Source of the DNA: Pantoea sp. Aalb
Lineage (GTDB): Bacteria; Pseudomonadota; Gammaproteobacteria; Enterobacterales; Enterobacteriaceae
Assembly (NCBI RefSeq): GCF_009829985.1
Contig: NZ_SZZU01000005.1
Location: 1 to 25,953, forward strand
Direction of reading: 5' to 3'
Length of the DNA: 25,953 nucleotides
Shown here in pieces: positions 15,937 through 25,675 of this stretch (position 1 is the stretch's first letter; each line of letters begins with the position of its first letter). The notes below the pieces were generated by a model. It did no database searches. It saw nothing but the letters and a program-made list of their open reading frames with translations, and was not told the origin of the DNA. The translations under genes were made by a program, and so were the position numbers.

Positions 15937-16905
15937 ATGGAACGATATCACCGTCAGATTATATTATCAGAAATTGGACATGTTGGTCAGAGAATAATTA
16001 AACAAGCACGCGTACTTGTGGTAGGAGTAGGTGGATTAAGCTCAACATTATTAATGCAATTAGTTGGTTCTGGTATTGGTTATATACGTCTTTATGATAA
16101 GGATGTAGTATCACTGCATAATTTACATCGTCAAACACTTTTTACTATCAATGATATTGGATATTCTAAAGTTGCTTGTGCAAAAAGAACACTTAAGAAG
16201 TATAATCCTGATGTAAAAATTGATGCTATACAAAAATTAGTAACTGCAAGTATTTTAGATCATGCGTTAAAAAACATTGATATAGTGATTGATGCTGCTG
16301 ATAATTTTGTTATTACTTATTTACTCTCGGATGCTTGTCATAAACATTTAATTCCTTTAATTAGTGCTTCGGTGCTTGGACGTTGTGGTTATGTAGGAGG
16401 TTTTTGTTATAATGCTCCTAGTTATCGTGCAGTTTTTCCGTTTTTTCCAACTTCTATAACTAATTGTAATATTTTTGGCGTAATGGGACCAGCAGTAGCA
16501 ACATTAGGTGCTTTACAAGCACAAATGGTTATTAGTGTACTACTAGGTTTATTACCTTCTCCATTAGGCTGTATTATTAATTGTGATTTCATTAATTGGC
16601 ATTTTCATAAATTTCGCTTTGATTCTGCATCTGAACCAAAACAGCCGACAATACCTTTTATTGACCGACAATTAATTTCCCAAGATGACTGTGTTATAGA
16701 ATTACGTAGTTATAAAGAAGCACCTGTTAGTATAATTAACGATGTTGAACGCATTTCACCACAAGAAATATATGCTTGGCAACCTCCTAATAACCGGCGT
16801 ATAATATTAATTTGTGCTAGTGGTATACGTGCTGCAAATGCAGCTTTAATTTTAGAAAAGCGTGGTTTTAGTTTTTTAGCAATTTTAGCTGCTAATTATT
16901 CTTAA
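15937..16905 (+). CDS. thiF: ThiS adenylyltransferase ThiF with rhodanese-like tail
   Basis: ThiF activates the ThiS C-terminus with ATP and passes sulfur to it. The E1-like domain (1 to about 240) has RYHRQI (3-8), the P-loop GVGGLS (30-35), NLHRQ (62-66), GYSK and the DAADN loop (119-123). C177 in TNCNIFGVMG matches the E. coli cysteine that bonds ThiS. Beyond residue 240 a shortened rhodanese-like domain carries ICASGIRAANAALIL with C294 as the sulfur-accepting candidate; E. coli ThiF (251 residues) lacks it. Odd: the usual zinc ligands are gone (YRCLWP is here YRAVFP, and no later CxxC exists), and the sixth P-loop residue is S rather than G. Last gene of the operon, 12 bases after thiG. 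Confidence 0.92.
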   Translation: MERYHRQIILSEIGHVGQRIIKQARVLVVGVGGLSSTLLMQLVGSGIGYIRLYDKDVVSLHNLHRQTLFTINDIGYSKVACAKRTLKKYNPDVKIDAIQKLVTASILDHALKNIDIVIDAADNFVITYLLSDACHKHLIPLISASVLGRCGYVGGFCYNAPSYRAVFPFFPTSITNCNIFGVMGPAVATLGALQAQMVISVLLGLLPSPLGCIINCDFINWHFHKFRFDSASEPKQPTIPFIDRQLISQDDCVIELRSYKEAPVSIINDVERISPQEIYAWQPPNNRRIILICASGIRAANAALILEKRGFSFLAILAANYS

Positions 16906-17226
16906 GTACAATTTTATATAATCTAAATTATATTTAAGTTAATTATGATAATTCATTTATTTTAAAAAAATTTTAAAGTATTGTTTTTAAATTTTAATTA
17001 TTGTTTTTTAATTATCAAAAAAATATAGATTCTTATCTTATTTTTATAAAAGTATGTATTAAATATTACTGATATATATCTAAACATATTAAATATTTTT
17101 TAAATAATTTTATTAAAATTTTAATAGGATTTTTTAATAGGATTATTATATATAAGATAAGTTTTATTAAAAAATTAAGTATATCTTTATCATTTTTACT
17201 ATATATCTAAGTTTATTAAAAATAAT

Positions 17227-17257
17227 AGTTTATTATATATTTTATATATAATAAACT
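17227..17257. repeat. 14-bp perfect hairpin in the large spacer
   Basis: AGTTTATTATATAT (17227-17240) pairs perfectly with 17244-17257 around a TTT loop. It lies 320 bases beyond thiF and could end the thi transcript, though no T-tract follows. Confidence 0.45.
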
Positions 17258-17380
17258 TTAGTTATATAAAAAATTATCTATAAAATAAATGATTTATGGC
17301 TGAAGTAGTAAAAATACTAAGTTGTTATACTAACTTAAAATTAGGTAATTAATTTTAATTATTATTAACATTAAATTCTT

Positions 17381-17424
17381 ATAAACATATTTTTAAATGT
17401 ATTCAAATTTAAAAATATGTTTAT
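17381..17424. repeat. 18-bp perfect hairpin in the large spacer
   Basis: ATAAACATATTTTTAAAT (17381-17398) is exactly complementary to 17407-17424 with an 8-base loop. Too long to be casual drift even in A/T-rich DNA. It may be a bidirectional terminator of a lost gene or a maintained RNA structure. Confidence 0.55.
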
Positions 17425-17891
17425 TCAGATTTTTATAACTTATAAAGTTATTTATAAAATCAAATATACATTATCTAAATTTAAAGAGCTTTATTTGACA
17501 CTTAAAGATTGAATTTTAAATCGCTATGTTATAAAAATTTTTAACTTAAAAAAAGTGTACTACAAAAAGAAAAAACATTCTATTATTTAATAATACATAT
17601 AATTTATAGTAATAGTATTTTATTATAGTTTTTCAAGTGTAAGAACATGGAATAACCTTTTAGTTGGATAATACTTTAAAGTTTTTTATTTATAATTAAT
17701 AAACGGTACTTAATGGATTTTATGTTATTGCTTTATATATTCATATCGACATATATGTAATAATTATTACTTAAAAAATATATTAATTTAAAAAGAATGA
17801 GAATATCATTCTCTAAATATCATTCATTATGATTATATTTATTTTTATCATTTATAAACAAAATGATATTTTTTATTGGATAGAAAAATAA

Positions 17892-17981
17892 TCATATTTA
17901 GTGTTAGGTATTTTATTATTTTTTAGAACTACAATATTAGGAATTGAACCACATCTATGGAGATTTTTGATTCGTATGTAT
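17892..17981 (+). pseudogene. Possible gene fossil, unrecognised
   Basis: One frame stays open for 30 codons and reads SYLVLGILLFFRT followed by TILGIEPHLWRFLIRMY, bounded by stops. Codons of this kind (P, H, W, R) are unusual in the surrounding drifted DNA, which suggests decayed coding sequence. I do not recognise the family. Confidence 0.25.
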
Positions 17982-18992
17982 TAGATTAAGTATTAAATTT
18001 ACGTAAAAAGAATTTATTAGTATATTGTTAGTTTTACTTAGATACTGTAGTAAAAAAGATATTAATAGATTAATATTAAAATATTATTTATTGAAAAAGA
18101 TATTTTTTACTTTTATGTAAGATATTTTATGTTTACTTTTTTTAAAATAATGTAAATGTAATTATTAAATACGGGAAAAATAAACCATATATTTATATTA
18201 TGAATAATAGTTATTAAAAAATAAAAATAGAAATTATTGTTTTATAATTTGAAAATTTTATAATTTATCTCAAATTCTATAATTTAAAAATTAAATTTTT
18301 AAATTATTTCCTAGAAAAACAGTTTAATTTGCTAAATATTATATATTTAGCATTATTATAATAATGAGTATAAAATAGTTTAATCAATTAATCGTATTTA
18401 GTTAATATCTAACAATACTATATGAAGATATAATTTAATTGTTAATTTCTAAACTAAAAGAAATTTTCAATATATTAGTTAAATATTATTAGCTATTAAT
18501 TAGTTTATACGTAAATCAATTTAACCTATTTCTACATAGAATACATTTATTTTTTTATGATATTATAAATATATATTAATTATTAATAAATTTTTTTTTA
18601 AAGTTAAATTAAAATTTAAATATTATTTATTGAAACTAATATTTATTTAACAATAAAATTTGAATTAGATCATCATTAAACAGAAAAAAATAATAAATTA
18701 AATTTTAATTTATTTATTCATTAAGTTATTTATTTTTTTAAATTATTTGTGATCTATTTAGAGTATTATTTGTTTTTAGACGTAAAAAAAAGTGGGTAAT
18801 TTATTTATCTTTATTTCATATGTTTTTTTAAGAACATATTTCTTAAATTTATAGTTATTTTTTCATGATGAGTTAATTAGTTAAATTTTAATTTAATAAA
18901 ATAATTTGAGTTACTAAAAAATATAATTTTTTTATAATAAAAAATATTTTAAATATTTTCAAAATGTACATTACATATATTAAGGTAAAATT

Positions 18993-20129
18993 ATGGTTTT
19001 TCTTCCCTTGTCTCGTCCTTCGTTAGGTCAGGAAGAGTTAGAGGCGGTAAATGAAGTTTTTAAATCAGGTTGGATCACTACAGGTCCACAGAATTTAGCC
19101 TTAGAAAAGGATTTCTGCCAACTTACCGGTAATAAATATGCAATTGCAGTGAGTTCAGCTACGGCTGGTATGCATGTTACTCTTTTAGCATTAGGTATTA
19201 AACCAGGTGATAAAGTAATTACTCCTTCTTTAACTTGGGTCTCTACACTTAACATTATTACATTATTAGGTGCAATGCCAGTTATGATAGATGTTGATCG
19301 TGATACTCTAATGGTAACACCAGAACATATAGAGGCTGCTATTACTCCAAATACAAGAGCTATTATTCCTGTTCATTATGCAGGTGCAGCCGTAGATATT
19401 GATAGTATTCGTATCATGGCTGCACATTATGGTATTCCTGTTATAGAGGATGCTGCACATGCAGTGGGATGTTATTATAAAAATCTTCATGTAGGTCATC
19501 AAGGTACAGCAATTTTTTCTTTTCATGCCATAAAAAATATCACCTGTGCTGAAGGTGGACTTGTTGTAACCGATGATTTGATAATGGCAGAACGCATAAG
19601 AAGTCTTAAATCTCATGGACTTGGTATTAATTCATATAACCGTGATACCCATGATCGGAAACCAAATGCAGAAGTAATAATACCAGGTTTAAAATATAAT
19701 CTTTCAGATATAAACGCTGCTATTGCACGTGTGCAGTTAAAAAAACTTTCTACTATTAATGCTCGTCGACGAGAGATAGCACAAATTTATCTTTCTGAAT
19801 TAACTGGCATGCCGTTTTTAACTTTAGAAATACCAAAGTGGACATATCGACATGCTTGGCATTTATTTATTATTCGTGTTGATGACACTCAGTGTGATAT
19901 TAGCCGAGATACTTTAATGAAAGTTTTAAAAAAACAAAATATTGGTACGGGCTTACATTTTAAAGCAGTTCATAAACATAAATATTATCGCGAACGTTAT
20001 CCGAATCTTTCTTTACCAAATACTGAATGGAATAGCAATCGTATTTGTTCATTACCGTTATTTCCAGATATGAGTAACGAAGATGTTAGGCGAGTTACTA
20101 ATGCTTTACGTCGAATCATTGGAGCATAA
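18993..20129 (+). CDS. arnB: UDP-4-amino-4-deoxy-L-arabinose aminotransferase
   Basis: ArnB is a PLP enzyme that transaminates UDP-4-keto-L-arabinose to UDP-4-amino-4-deoxy-L-arabinose with glutamate as donor, in the cytoplasm. It has 378 residues (relatives about 379-385). The cofactor lysine is K181 in SFHAIKNITCAEGG, with the ring-binding aspartate in IEDAAHAVG (D153) and the opening PLSRPSLGQEELEAV. The ATG has AAGG upstream. It heads arnBCADT, whose genes are almost touching (one base to arnC, then two ATGA overlaps). No PmrA-type direct repeat (CTTAAT-like halves) is recognisable in the 200 bases upstream, so regulation by PmrAB cannot be claimed. Confidence 0.95.
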   Translation: MVFLPLSRPSLGQEELEAVNEVFKSGWITTGPQNLALEKDFCQLTGNKYAIAVSSATAGMHVTLLALGIKPGDKVITPSLTWVSTLNIITLLGAMPVMIDVDRDTLMVTPEHIEAAITPNTRAIIPVHYAGAAVDIDSIRIMAAHYGIPVIEDAAHAVGCYYKNLHVGHQGTAIFSFHAIKNITCAEGGLVVTDDLIMAERIRSLKSHGLGINSYNRDTHDRKPNAEVIIPGLKYNLSDINAAIARVQLKKLSTINARRREIAQIYLSELTGMPFLTLEIPKWTYRHAWHLFIIRVDDTQCDISRDTLMKVLKKQNIGTGLHFKAVHKHKYYRERYPNLSLPNTEWNSNRICSLPLFPDMSNEDVRRVTNALRRIIGA

Positions 20130-20130
20130 G

Positions 20131-21117
20131 ATGATAGAATCTAATTTAATTCTTAAAGTTTCTATAGTTATTCCAGTATATAATGAAAAAGAAAGTTTAC
20201 CTGAATTAATACGTCGTGTTAAGGCTGCTTGTAATAAATTAAATCTAGATTATGAAATCTTATTGGTTGATGATGGTAGTTGTGATCAATCTAATCAGAT
20301 AATTACTAATTTAGCAAATATACCTAATAGTCGCATTATTGGTATACTTCTCAATCGTAATTATGGTCAGCATTCTGCTATTATGGCTGGATTTAGCCAT
20401 ACTTCTGGTGATCTGATCATCACTTTAGATGCTGATCTTCAAAATCCACCTGAAGAAATTCCTAATTTAGTACAAGCTGCGCAACAAGGTTATGATGTAG
20501 TTGGAACTGTCAGACAAAATCGTCAAGATAGTTGGTTTCGACGTAGTACTTCACACATAATTAACCATCTTATTCAAAAATTTACTGGAAAAATTATGGG
20601 TGATTATGGCTGTATGCTTCGTGCATATCGTCGACATATTGTAGATGCAATGCTTAACTGTCAAGAACGTAATACTTTTATTCCAATTCTAGCAAATACT
20701 TTTGCACGTACTACTATTGAATTACCGGTAGCACATACAGAACGTGAGTTTGGCAGTTCCAAATATAGTTTTTTAAGATTAATTAATTTAATGTATGACT
20801 TAATTACTTGTTTAACTACTACACCTTTACGTCTTTTAAGTATTATAGGCAGTTTAATCGCTATAGTTGGATTTATATTTTCATTAATATTGATTTTATT
20901 ACGTTTACTTTTAGGAGCTAAATGGGCTGGAGATGGTGTATTTATGTTGTTTGCAGTTTTATTCATTTTTATAGGTGCTCAATTTGTTGGTATGGGATTG
21001 CTTGGTGAGTATATTGGCCGCATTTACAATGATGTACGTGCTCGTCCACGATACTTTATTCAAAGTGTTATCCAAGCGCAAAAAGATGCTTCCTCGATAC
21101 AGGAAATTAAGGAATGA
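20131..21117 (+). CDS. arnC: Undecaprenyl-phosphate 4-deoxy-4-formamido-L-arabinose transferase
   Basis: ArnC moves the formylated aminoarabinose from UDP to undecaprenyl phosphate at the inner membrane. The start taken is the ATG at 20131-20133, one base after the arnB stop and seven bases after GGAG; it gives 328 residues (E. coli 322). A longer open frame from 20083 lies inside arnB. The GT2 domain has PVYNEKESLP, DDGS (47-50) and LDADLQNPPEEI with the metal site D100-x-D102. Two C-terminal transmembrane helices follow (about 235-265 and 275-305). The stop overlaps arnA by ATGA. Confidence 0.95.
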   Translation: MIESNLILKVSIVIPVYNEKESLPELIRRVKAACNKLNLDYEILLVDDGSCDQSNQIITNLANIPNSRIIGILLNRNYGQHSAIMAGFSHTSGDLIITLDADLQNPPEEIPNLVQAAQQGYDVVGTVRQNRQDSWFRRSTSHIINHLIQKFTGKIMGDYGCMLRAYRRHIVDAMLNCQERNTFIPILANTFARTTIELPVAHTEREFGSSKYSFLRLINLMYDLITCLTTTPLRLLSIIGSLIAIVGFIFSLILILLRLLLGAKWAGDGVFMLFAVLFIFIGAQFVGMGLLGEYIGRIYNDVRARPRYFIQSVIQAQKDASSIQEIKE

Positions 21118-23102
21118 AAACACTTGTCTTTGCCTATCAGGATATAGGGTGTGTTGGCATTAATTCGCTTTTCAATCACGGGTTTGAAATTACTGCTATT
21201 TTTACTCATACCGATTCTGAATTTCAAAATTATTTTTTTAGTTCAGTTTCCCGTTTAGCTGCTGAACAAGGCATTCCAGTATATGCTCCTGAAGAAGTTA
21301 ATCATCCTTTATGGATAGATCGTATTAAGGATATGGAACCCGACATTATATTCTCTTTTTACTATCGTAATATGATCAACAATATGATTTTAGATAGTGC
21401 TCGTTTTGGTGGATTTAATTTACACGGCTCACTTTTACCAAAATATCGTGGACGAGCACCATTAAATTGGGTTCTATTGAATGGTGAAACTGAGACTGGT
21501 ATGACATTACATCATATGGTAAAACGTGCTGATGCTGGAAATATTGTTAAGCAGCTACGTGTAGTAATTGAAGAGCAAGATGATGCACTAACATTACATC
21601 GTAAATTAGTAAAATGTGCAACACAACTTCTTGATATAACTTTACCTATAATAAAATGTGGTAAAATTATATCTACGCCGCAAAATCATAGTGAAGCTAC
21701 TATTTTTGGACGTCGTACTCCAGAAGATGGGCTAATTAAATGGGATTTATCTGCAATATGCATCAATAATTTAATCCGTGCTGTGTCTTATCCATGGTCA
21801 GGAGCATTTTCTTTTTTTGGTAGAGTAAAATTTATAATATGGAAAGGACGTGTACACAATAATGAATTAAATAAATTGAAAGTAAGACCAGGTACTGTAC
21901 TTTCAGTAAAACCATTTATAATTGCGTGTAAAAATAGCTTACTTGAAGTGATAACTGGCCAAAATGATAAAGGTGTTGATATGAGTGGAAGCCAATTAGC
22001 ATATACTCTTGGTATAGTTCCTGGTGCAAGGCTTTCTACATTTAGTAATACAGTTAAATCTCGTACACGTGTCCTTATTCTAGGTGTAAATGGTTTTATT
22101 GGTAATCATCTTACTGAACGCCTGTTACAGGAAAACAGTTTTGAAGTATATGGATTAGATATTAGTTCAGATGCTATTAGTCGATTTATAGGTGAACCTT
22201 ACTTTCATTTTGTAGAAGGAGATATAAGTATTCATTCACAGTGGATAGAATATCACATTAAAAAATGTGACGTAGTGTTACCTTTAGTAGCTATTGCTAC
22301 ACCTATAGAATATATTCGTAATCCACTACGTGTTTTTGAATTAGATTTTGAAGAAAATTTAAAAATTATTCGTGACTGTGTGAAGTATAAAAAACGTATT
22401 ATTTTTCCTTCTACATCCGAAGTATATGGAATGTGTACAGATAGTCAATTTGATGAAGATAATTCTAATCTTATAGTTGGACCGATTAATAAACAACGCT
22501 GGATTTATTCTATCTCTAAACAATTATTAGATCGTATAATTTGGGCCTATGGTGAAAAAGAAGGGCTGCAATTTACCTTATTTCGTCCATTTAATTGGAT
22601 AGGTCCACGATTGGATAATCTAACTGCTGCACGTATTGGTAGTTCAAGGGCTATTACTCAATTGATTTTAAATTTAGTTGAAGGATCTCCAATTAAATTA
22701 ATTGATGGTGGTGCGCAAAAACGTTGTTTTACTGATATTTATGATGGAATAGAGGCATTATTTCTTATTATTAAAAATAAGCAAAATAATTGTGATAGGC
22801 AGATTATAAATATTGGTAATCCAGCAAATGAAGCTAGTATTAAAGAGTTGGCTGAACGTTTATTAGTTAGATTTGAACGTCATCCATTACGTACTTGTTT
22901 TCCGCCATTTGCAGGATTCTGCAATGTAGAAAGTAGTAGCTATTATGGAAAAGGATATCAAGATGTAGAACATCGTAAGCCATCAATTAAAAATGCTTAT
23001 CATTTACTAAATTGGTATCCAACCATAAAAATGGATACTACTATAGACAATACTCTTGATTTTTTTCTACGTACTATTGAGTTACAACAGGAACAAGAAT
23101 GA
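21114..23102 (+). CDS. arnA: Bifunctional UDP-4-amino-arabinose formyltransferase / UDP-glucuronate decarboxylase
   Basis: ArnA acts on both sides of ArnB: its C-terminal domain oxidatively decarboxylates UDP-glucuronate, and its N-terminal domain formylates the amino sugar. At 662 residues it is full length (E. coli 660). The formyltransferase catalytic set N102, H104 (in NLHGSLLPKYRGRAP) and D140 sits at E. coli numbering. The dehydrogenase domain begins near 317 (LILGVNGFIG) and keeps S433-E434 in PSTSEVYG, Y463, K467 and R619, again at identical positions. Nothing suggests loss of activity. Linked to arnC and arnD by four-base overlaps. Confidence 0.97.
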   Translation: MKTLVFAYQDIGCVGINSLFNHGFEITAIFTHTDSEFQNYFFSSVSRLAAEQGIPVYAPEEVNHPLWIDRIKDMEPDIIFSFYYRNMINNMILDSARFGGFNLHGSLLPKYRGRAPLNWVLLNGETETGMTLHHMVKRADAGNIVKQLRVVIEEQDDALTLHRKLVKCATQLLDITLPIIKCGKIISTPQNHSEATIFGRRTPEDGLIKWDLSAICINNLIRAVSYPWSGAFSFFGRVKFIIWKGRVHNNELNKLKVRPGTVLSVKPFIIACKNSLLEVITGQNDKGVDMSGSQLAYTLGIVPGARLSTFSNTVKSRTRVLILGVNGFIGNHLTERLLQENSFEVYGLDISSDAISRFIGEPYFHFVEGDISIHSQWIEYHIKKCDVVLPLVAIATPIEYIRNPLRVFELDFEENLKIIRDCVKYKKRIIFPSTSEVYGMCTDSQFDEDNSNLIVGPINKQRWIYSISKQLLDRIIWAYGEKEGLQFTLFRPFNWIGPRLDNLTAARIGSSRAITQLILNLVEGSPIKLIDGGAQKRCFTDIYDGIEALFLIIKNKQNNCDRQIINIGNPANEASIKELAERLLVRFERHPLRTCFPPFAGFCNVESSSYYGKGYQDVEHRKPSIKNAYHLLNWYPTIKMDTTIDNTLDFFLRTIELQQEQE

Positions 23103-23986
23103 AAAAAATCGGTTTACGTATTGATGTAGATACTTGGCGTGGTACTAAGATAGGTGTACCGGCATTACTAAAGCAGTTAAGAATACATCAACTTCAAGCT
23201 AGTTTTTTTTTTAGCGTTGGTCCAGATAATATGGGACGTCACTTATGGCGTTTAATAAAACCACGGTTTTTATGGAAAATGTTACGTTCTAGAGCAGCGT
23301 CACTTTATGGATGGAATATTTTATTAGCAGGAACTGCTTGGCCTGGACGAGAAATAGGTAAAGGGCTTACTGATATCGTTAATGCTACAGCAGCTGATCA
23401 GCATGAGATTGGTTTACATGCTTGGGATCACTTCGCATGGCAAACATGGGCTGGTATATGGAATGAAAATAAACTTATTGAAGAAATAGCACATGGTAAA
23501 AATATATTAGAAGATATTATTGACGGCGTAGTAACTTGTTCTGCAGTAGCAGGTTGGCGTGCTGATAGTCGGGTATTAGCTGCTAAAAGAAAATTTGGTT
23601 TCATTTATAATAGTGATTGTCGTGGTACTGGACCATTTTTGCCGCGTTTATATGATGGTTCGCTAGGTACGGTACAAATTCCGGTTACATTACCTACTTG
23701 GGATGAAGTAGTTGGTCAATCAGTAAGTTCTTTAAGTTTTAATGATTTTATCCTTCATTCAATGTGTGAAGCAACGGGTTCTCCAGTTTATACTATTCAT
23801 GCCGAAATTGAAGGAATTGTTGAGCTTAAAAATTTTATTAACCTTTTAATTCGTGCTGAAAAACATAATATTCATTTTTGTCCTTTAAGCAAACTCTTAC
23901 CAAATGATATTAATACACTACCAGAAGGTAAAGTATTACGTGGATATATTCCAGGACGAGAAGGTTGGTTAGGTTGCCAAAATTAA
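23099..23986 (+). CDS. arnD: Undecaprenyl-phosphate-formamidoarabinose deformylase
   Basis: ArnD removes the formyl group from the lipid-linked sugar on the cytoplasmic face, making the transfer irreversible. It has 295 residues (E. coli 296), a NodB-type polysaccharide deacetylase with the metal motif RIDVDTWRG (7-15) and the His pair H107-x3-H111 in HAWDHFAWQ. It starts inside the arnA stop (ATGA). It is followed by a 21-base gap before arnT. Confidence 0.95.
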   Translation: MKKIGLRIDVDTWRGTKIGVPALLKQLRIHQLQASFFFSVGPDNMGRHLWRLIKPRFLWKMLRSRAASLYGWNILLAGTAWPGREIGKGLTDIVNATAADQHEIGLHAWDHFAWQTWAGIWNENKLIEEIAHGKNILEDIIDGVVTCSAVAGWRADSRVLAAKRKFGFIYNSDCRGTGPFLPRLYDGSLGTVQIPVTLPTWDEVVGQSVSSLSFNDFILHSMCEATGSPVYTIHAEIEGIVELKNFINLLIRAEKHNIHFCPLSKLLPNDINTLPEGKVLRGYIPGREGWLGCQN

Positions 23987-24007
23987 ACTTGTTAATAGGC
24001 ATTATTA

Positions 24008-25675
24008 ATGATTACACGTACTAAAGCAGCTCTGTTGACTATAGTTTTTGCACTCTATTATATTGTTCCTATTGAATTTCGTGATTTATGGCAACCAGAT
24101 GAAGTGCGTTATGCTGAAATTAGTCGTGAGATGTTAACTAGTATTGATTGGATTGTACCTCACTTTTTAGGGTTACGTTATTTTGAGAAACCAATTGCCG
24201 GTTACTGGATTAATAATTTTGGACAATTACTATTTGGTCATACTAATTTTGGCGTACGTAGTGGAGCAATTATTAATACTACCTTAAGTGCATTATTGCT
24301 TTATTGGTTAGGTAAACAGATATTTTCTAATAATAAAGTTGCTTTAACTGGTAGTATTATTTTTCTTACTTTTTTATTAGTATATATTATAGGTACTTAT
24401 GCAGTACTAGATCCTATTTTATTGCTTTGGTTAGTATCAGCTATGTGTAGCTATTGGCTAGCCGTACAAGCTATATCTACAAAACAGCGTTTGCTAGGCT
24501 ATATATTATTAGGAATAGCTTGTGCTATTGGTTTTATGACTAAAGGATTTATAGCATTTGTAATACCAATATTGGCAATTACACCTTGGGCTATTTGGCA
24601 ACGTCGCTTTATAGAATTATTAATTTGGGGATCATTTAGTATATTCATCGCTATTTTATTAAGTGCCCCTTGGGCTTTAGAAATTTATCGTCGTGAAGAA
24701 GATTTTTGGAATTATTTCTTTTGGGTAGAGCATATTCAACGTTTTGCCAATTTTAATGCTCAGCATAAAGCACCTTTTTGGTATTATATACCAATCTTAT
24801 GCATTGGTTGTCTTCCTTGGTTAGGATTATTACCAGGGGCTCTGATTAGTGCATGGCTTCAGCGAAAAAAGAATATTGGTATAGTTTATTTACTTAGTTG
24901 GATGGTATTACCCCTATTATTCTTTAGCCTTTCAAAGGGTAAACTACCTACCTATATTTTACCTTGTTTTGCCCCTTTAGCATTATTGATGGCACAATAT
25001 ATATATATTAATAATTTTAAAATTATTAATTTTCTTAAAATAAATGGATTAATTAATTTATTATTTGGATTAATTTCAACTTTTATGTTGTTAACTGTAT
25101 TTGCTCCGTGGGGATTAAGACATTATCAGATATATAATAAAGATGAAAAAATTAATTTATTATGTAGTGTAATAGCCTTTTCTAGTTGGGCTATGATTGG
25201 TTGGCTAAGTATTAAATTAGAAAAAGGATTATGGCAGTGGTCAGCATTATGTCCATTAGGAATGGCATTAATGATTGGTTACGCTATTCCTGAAGAAATT
25301 AAAAATACAAAACAGCCGCAGAGCTTTATTAGGGTTATAAAAAATCAGTTAAAAAATAGCCGATATTTATTAACTAATACCACAGGAATGGCGTCAACTA
25401 TAGCTTGGATGATACAGCGAAGCGATATTATACTTTATAATGAACCAGGAGAACTAGAATATGGTTTAAGCTACCCTGATGCGAAAATGAGTTATGTTGA
25501 TGGAGATGTTTTTGAAAGTTGGTTACAAGAACATCGTTGCCATGGTAAAATTTCATTAATTTTTATCTTAAAACAAACTCAAATAGGTTCTGAACCAAAC
25601 TTACCTAAACCTGATCATGTTTACCGCCAAGGACGTTTAGCTTATTACGGCTATGACGCTGTTCCATGTTCATGA
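24008..25675 (+). CDS. arnT: Lipid A 4-amino-4-deoxy-L-arabinose transferase
   Basis: ArnT is a GT83 polytopic inner-membrane enzyme that transfers aminoarabinose from undecaprenyl phosphate to lipid A phosphates on the periplasmic face, lowering the negative charge and binding of cationic peptides. It has 555 residues (E. coli 550) with about a dozen hydrophobic helices. The first periplasmic loop has the catalytic acid pair DE (31-32) in WQPDEVRYAEISREM and the conserved RYFEKP (57-62); a soluble C-terminal domain follows from about 435. The ribosome-binding site is modest. Last arn gene; arnE and arnF, which follow it in relatives, are absent. Confidence 0.95.
   Translation: MITRTKAALLTIVFALYYIVPIEFRDLWQPDEVRYAEISREMLTSIDWIVPHFLGLRYFEKPIAGYWINNFGQLLFGHTNFGVRSGAIINTTLSALLLYWLGKQIFSNNKVALTGSIIFLTFLLVYIIGTYAVLDPILLLWLVSAMCSYWLAVQAISTKQRLLGYILLGIACAIGFMTKGFIAFVIPILAITPWAIWQRRFIELLIWGSFSIFIAILLSAPWALEIYRREEDFWNYFFWVEHIQRFANFNAQHKAPFWYYIPILCIGCLPWLGLLPGALISAWLQRKKNIGIVYLLSWMVLPLLFFSLSKGKLPTYILPCFAPLALLMAQYIYINNFKIINFLKINGLINLLFGLISTFMLLTVFAPWGLRHYQIYNKDEKINLLCSVIAFSSWAMIGWLSIKLEKGLWQWSALCPLGMALMIGYAIPEEIKNTKQPQSFIRVIKNQLKNSRYLLTNTTGMASTIAWMIQRSDIILYNEPGELEYGLSYPDAKMSYVDGDVFESWLQEHRCHGKISLIFILKQTQIGSEPNLPKPDHVYRQGRLAYYGYDAVPCS

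Larger units (their letters stand above)
16906..18992. other. 2.1-kb gene-free spacer
   Basis: No intact gene lies in these 2,087 bases, by far the largest gap. It holds a weak stem-loop just after thiF (16916-16933), two perfect hairpins (17227-17257, 17381-17424), a Fur-box-like palindrome at about 17796-17814 and a 30-codon open stretch (17892-17981) that may be a gene fossil. The rest is featureless A/T. In LPP-1 plasmids such places hold further accessory genes, so this is probably the scar of one or more lost genes. Confidence 0.55.

Noticed and set aside
17931..18028. tRNA-like signal on the - strand: a GGTTCAATTCC T-loop and ends ACAATAT / ATATTGT that could pair as an acceptor stem
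   Set aside because: The T-stem does not pair beyond two bases, there is no D-loop GG, and the 98-base length and anticodon arm do not fold into a cloverleaf.
18780..18992. PmrA-type control site upstream of arnB
   Set aside because: A single CTTAAA-like half at about 18842 has no partner at the right spacing.
20083..20130. Longer ArnC starting inside arnB
   Set aside because: The ATG at 20131 has a proper GGAG box, follows the arnB stop directly and gives the family length.
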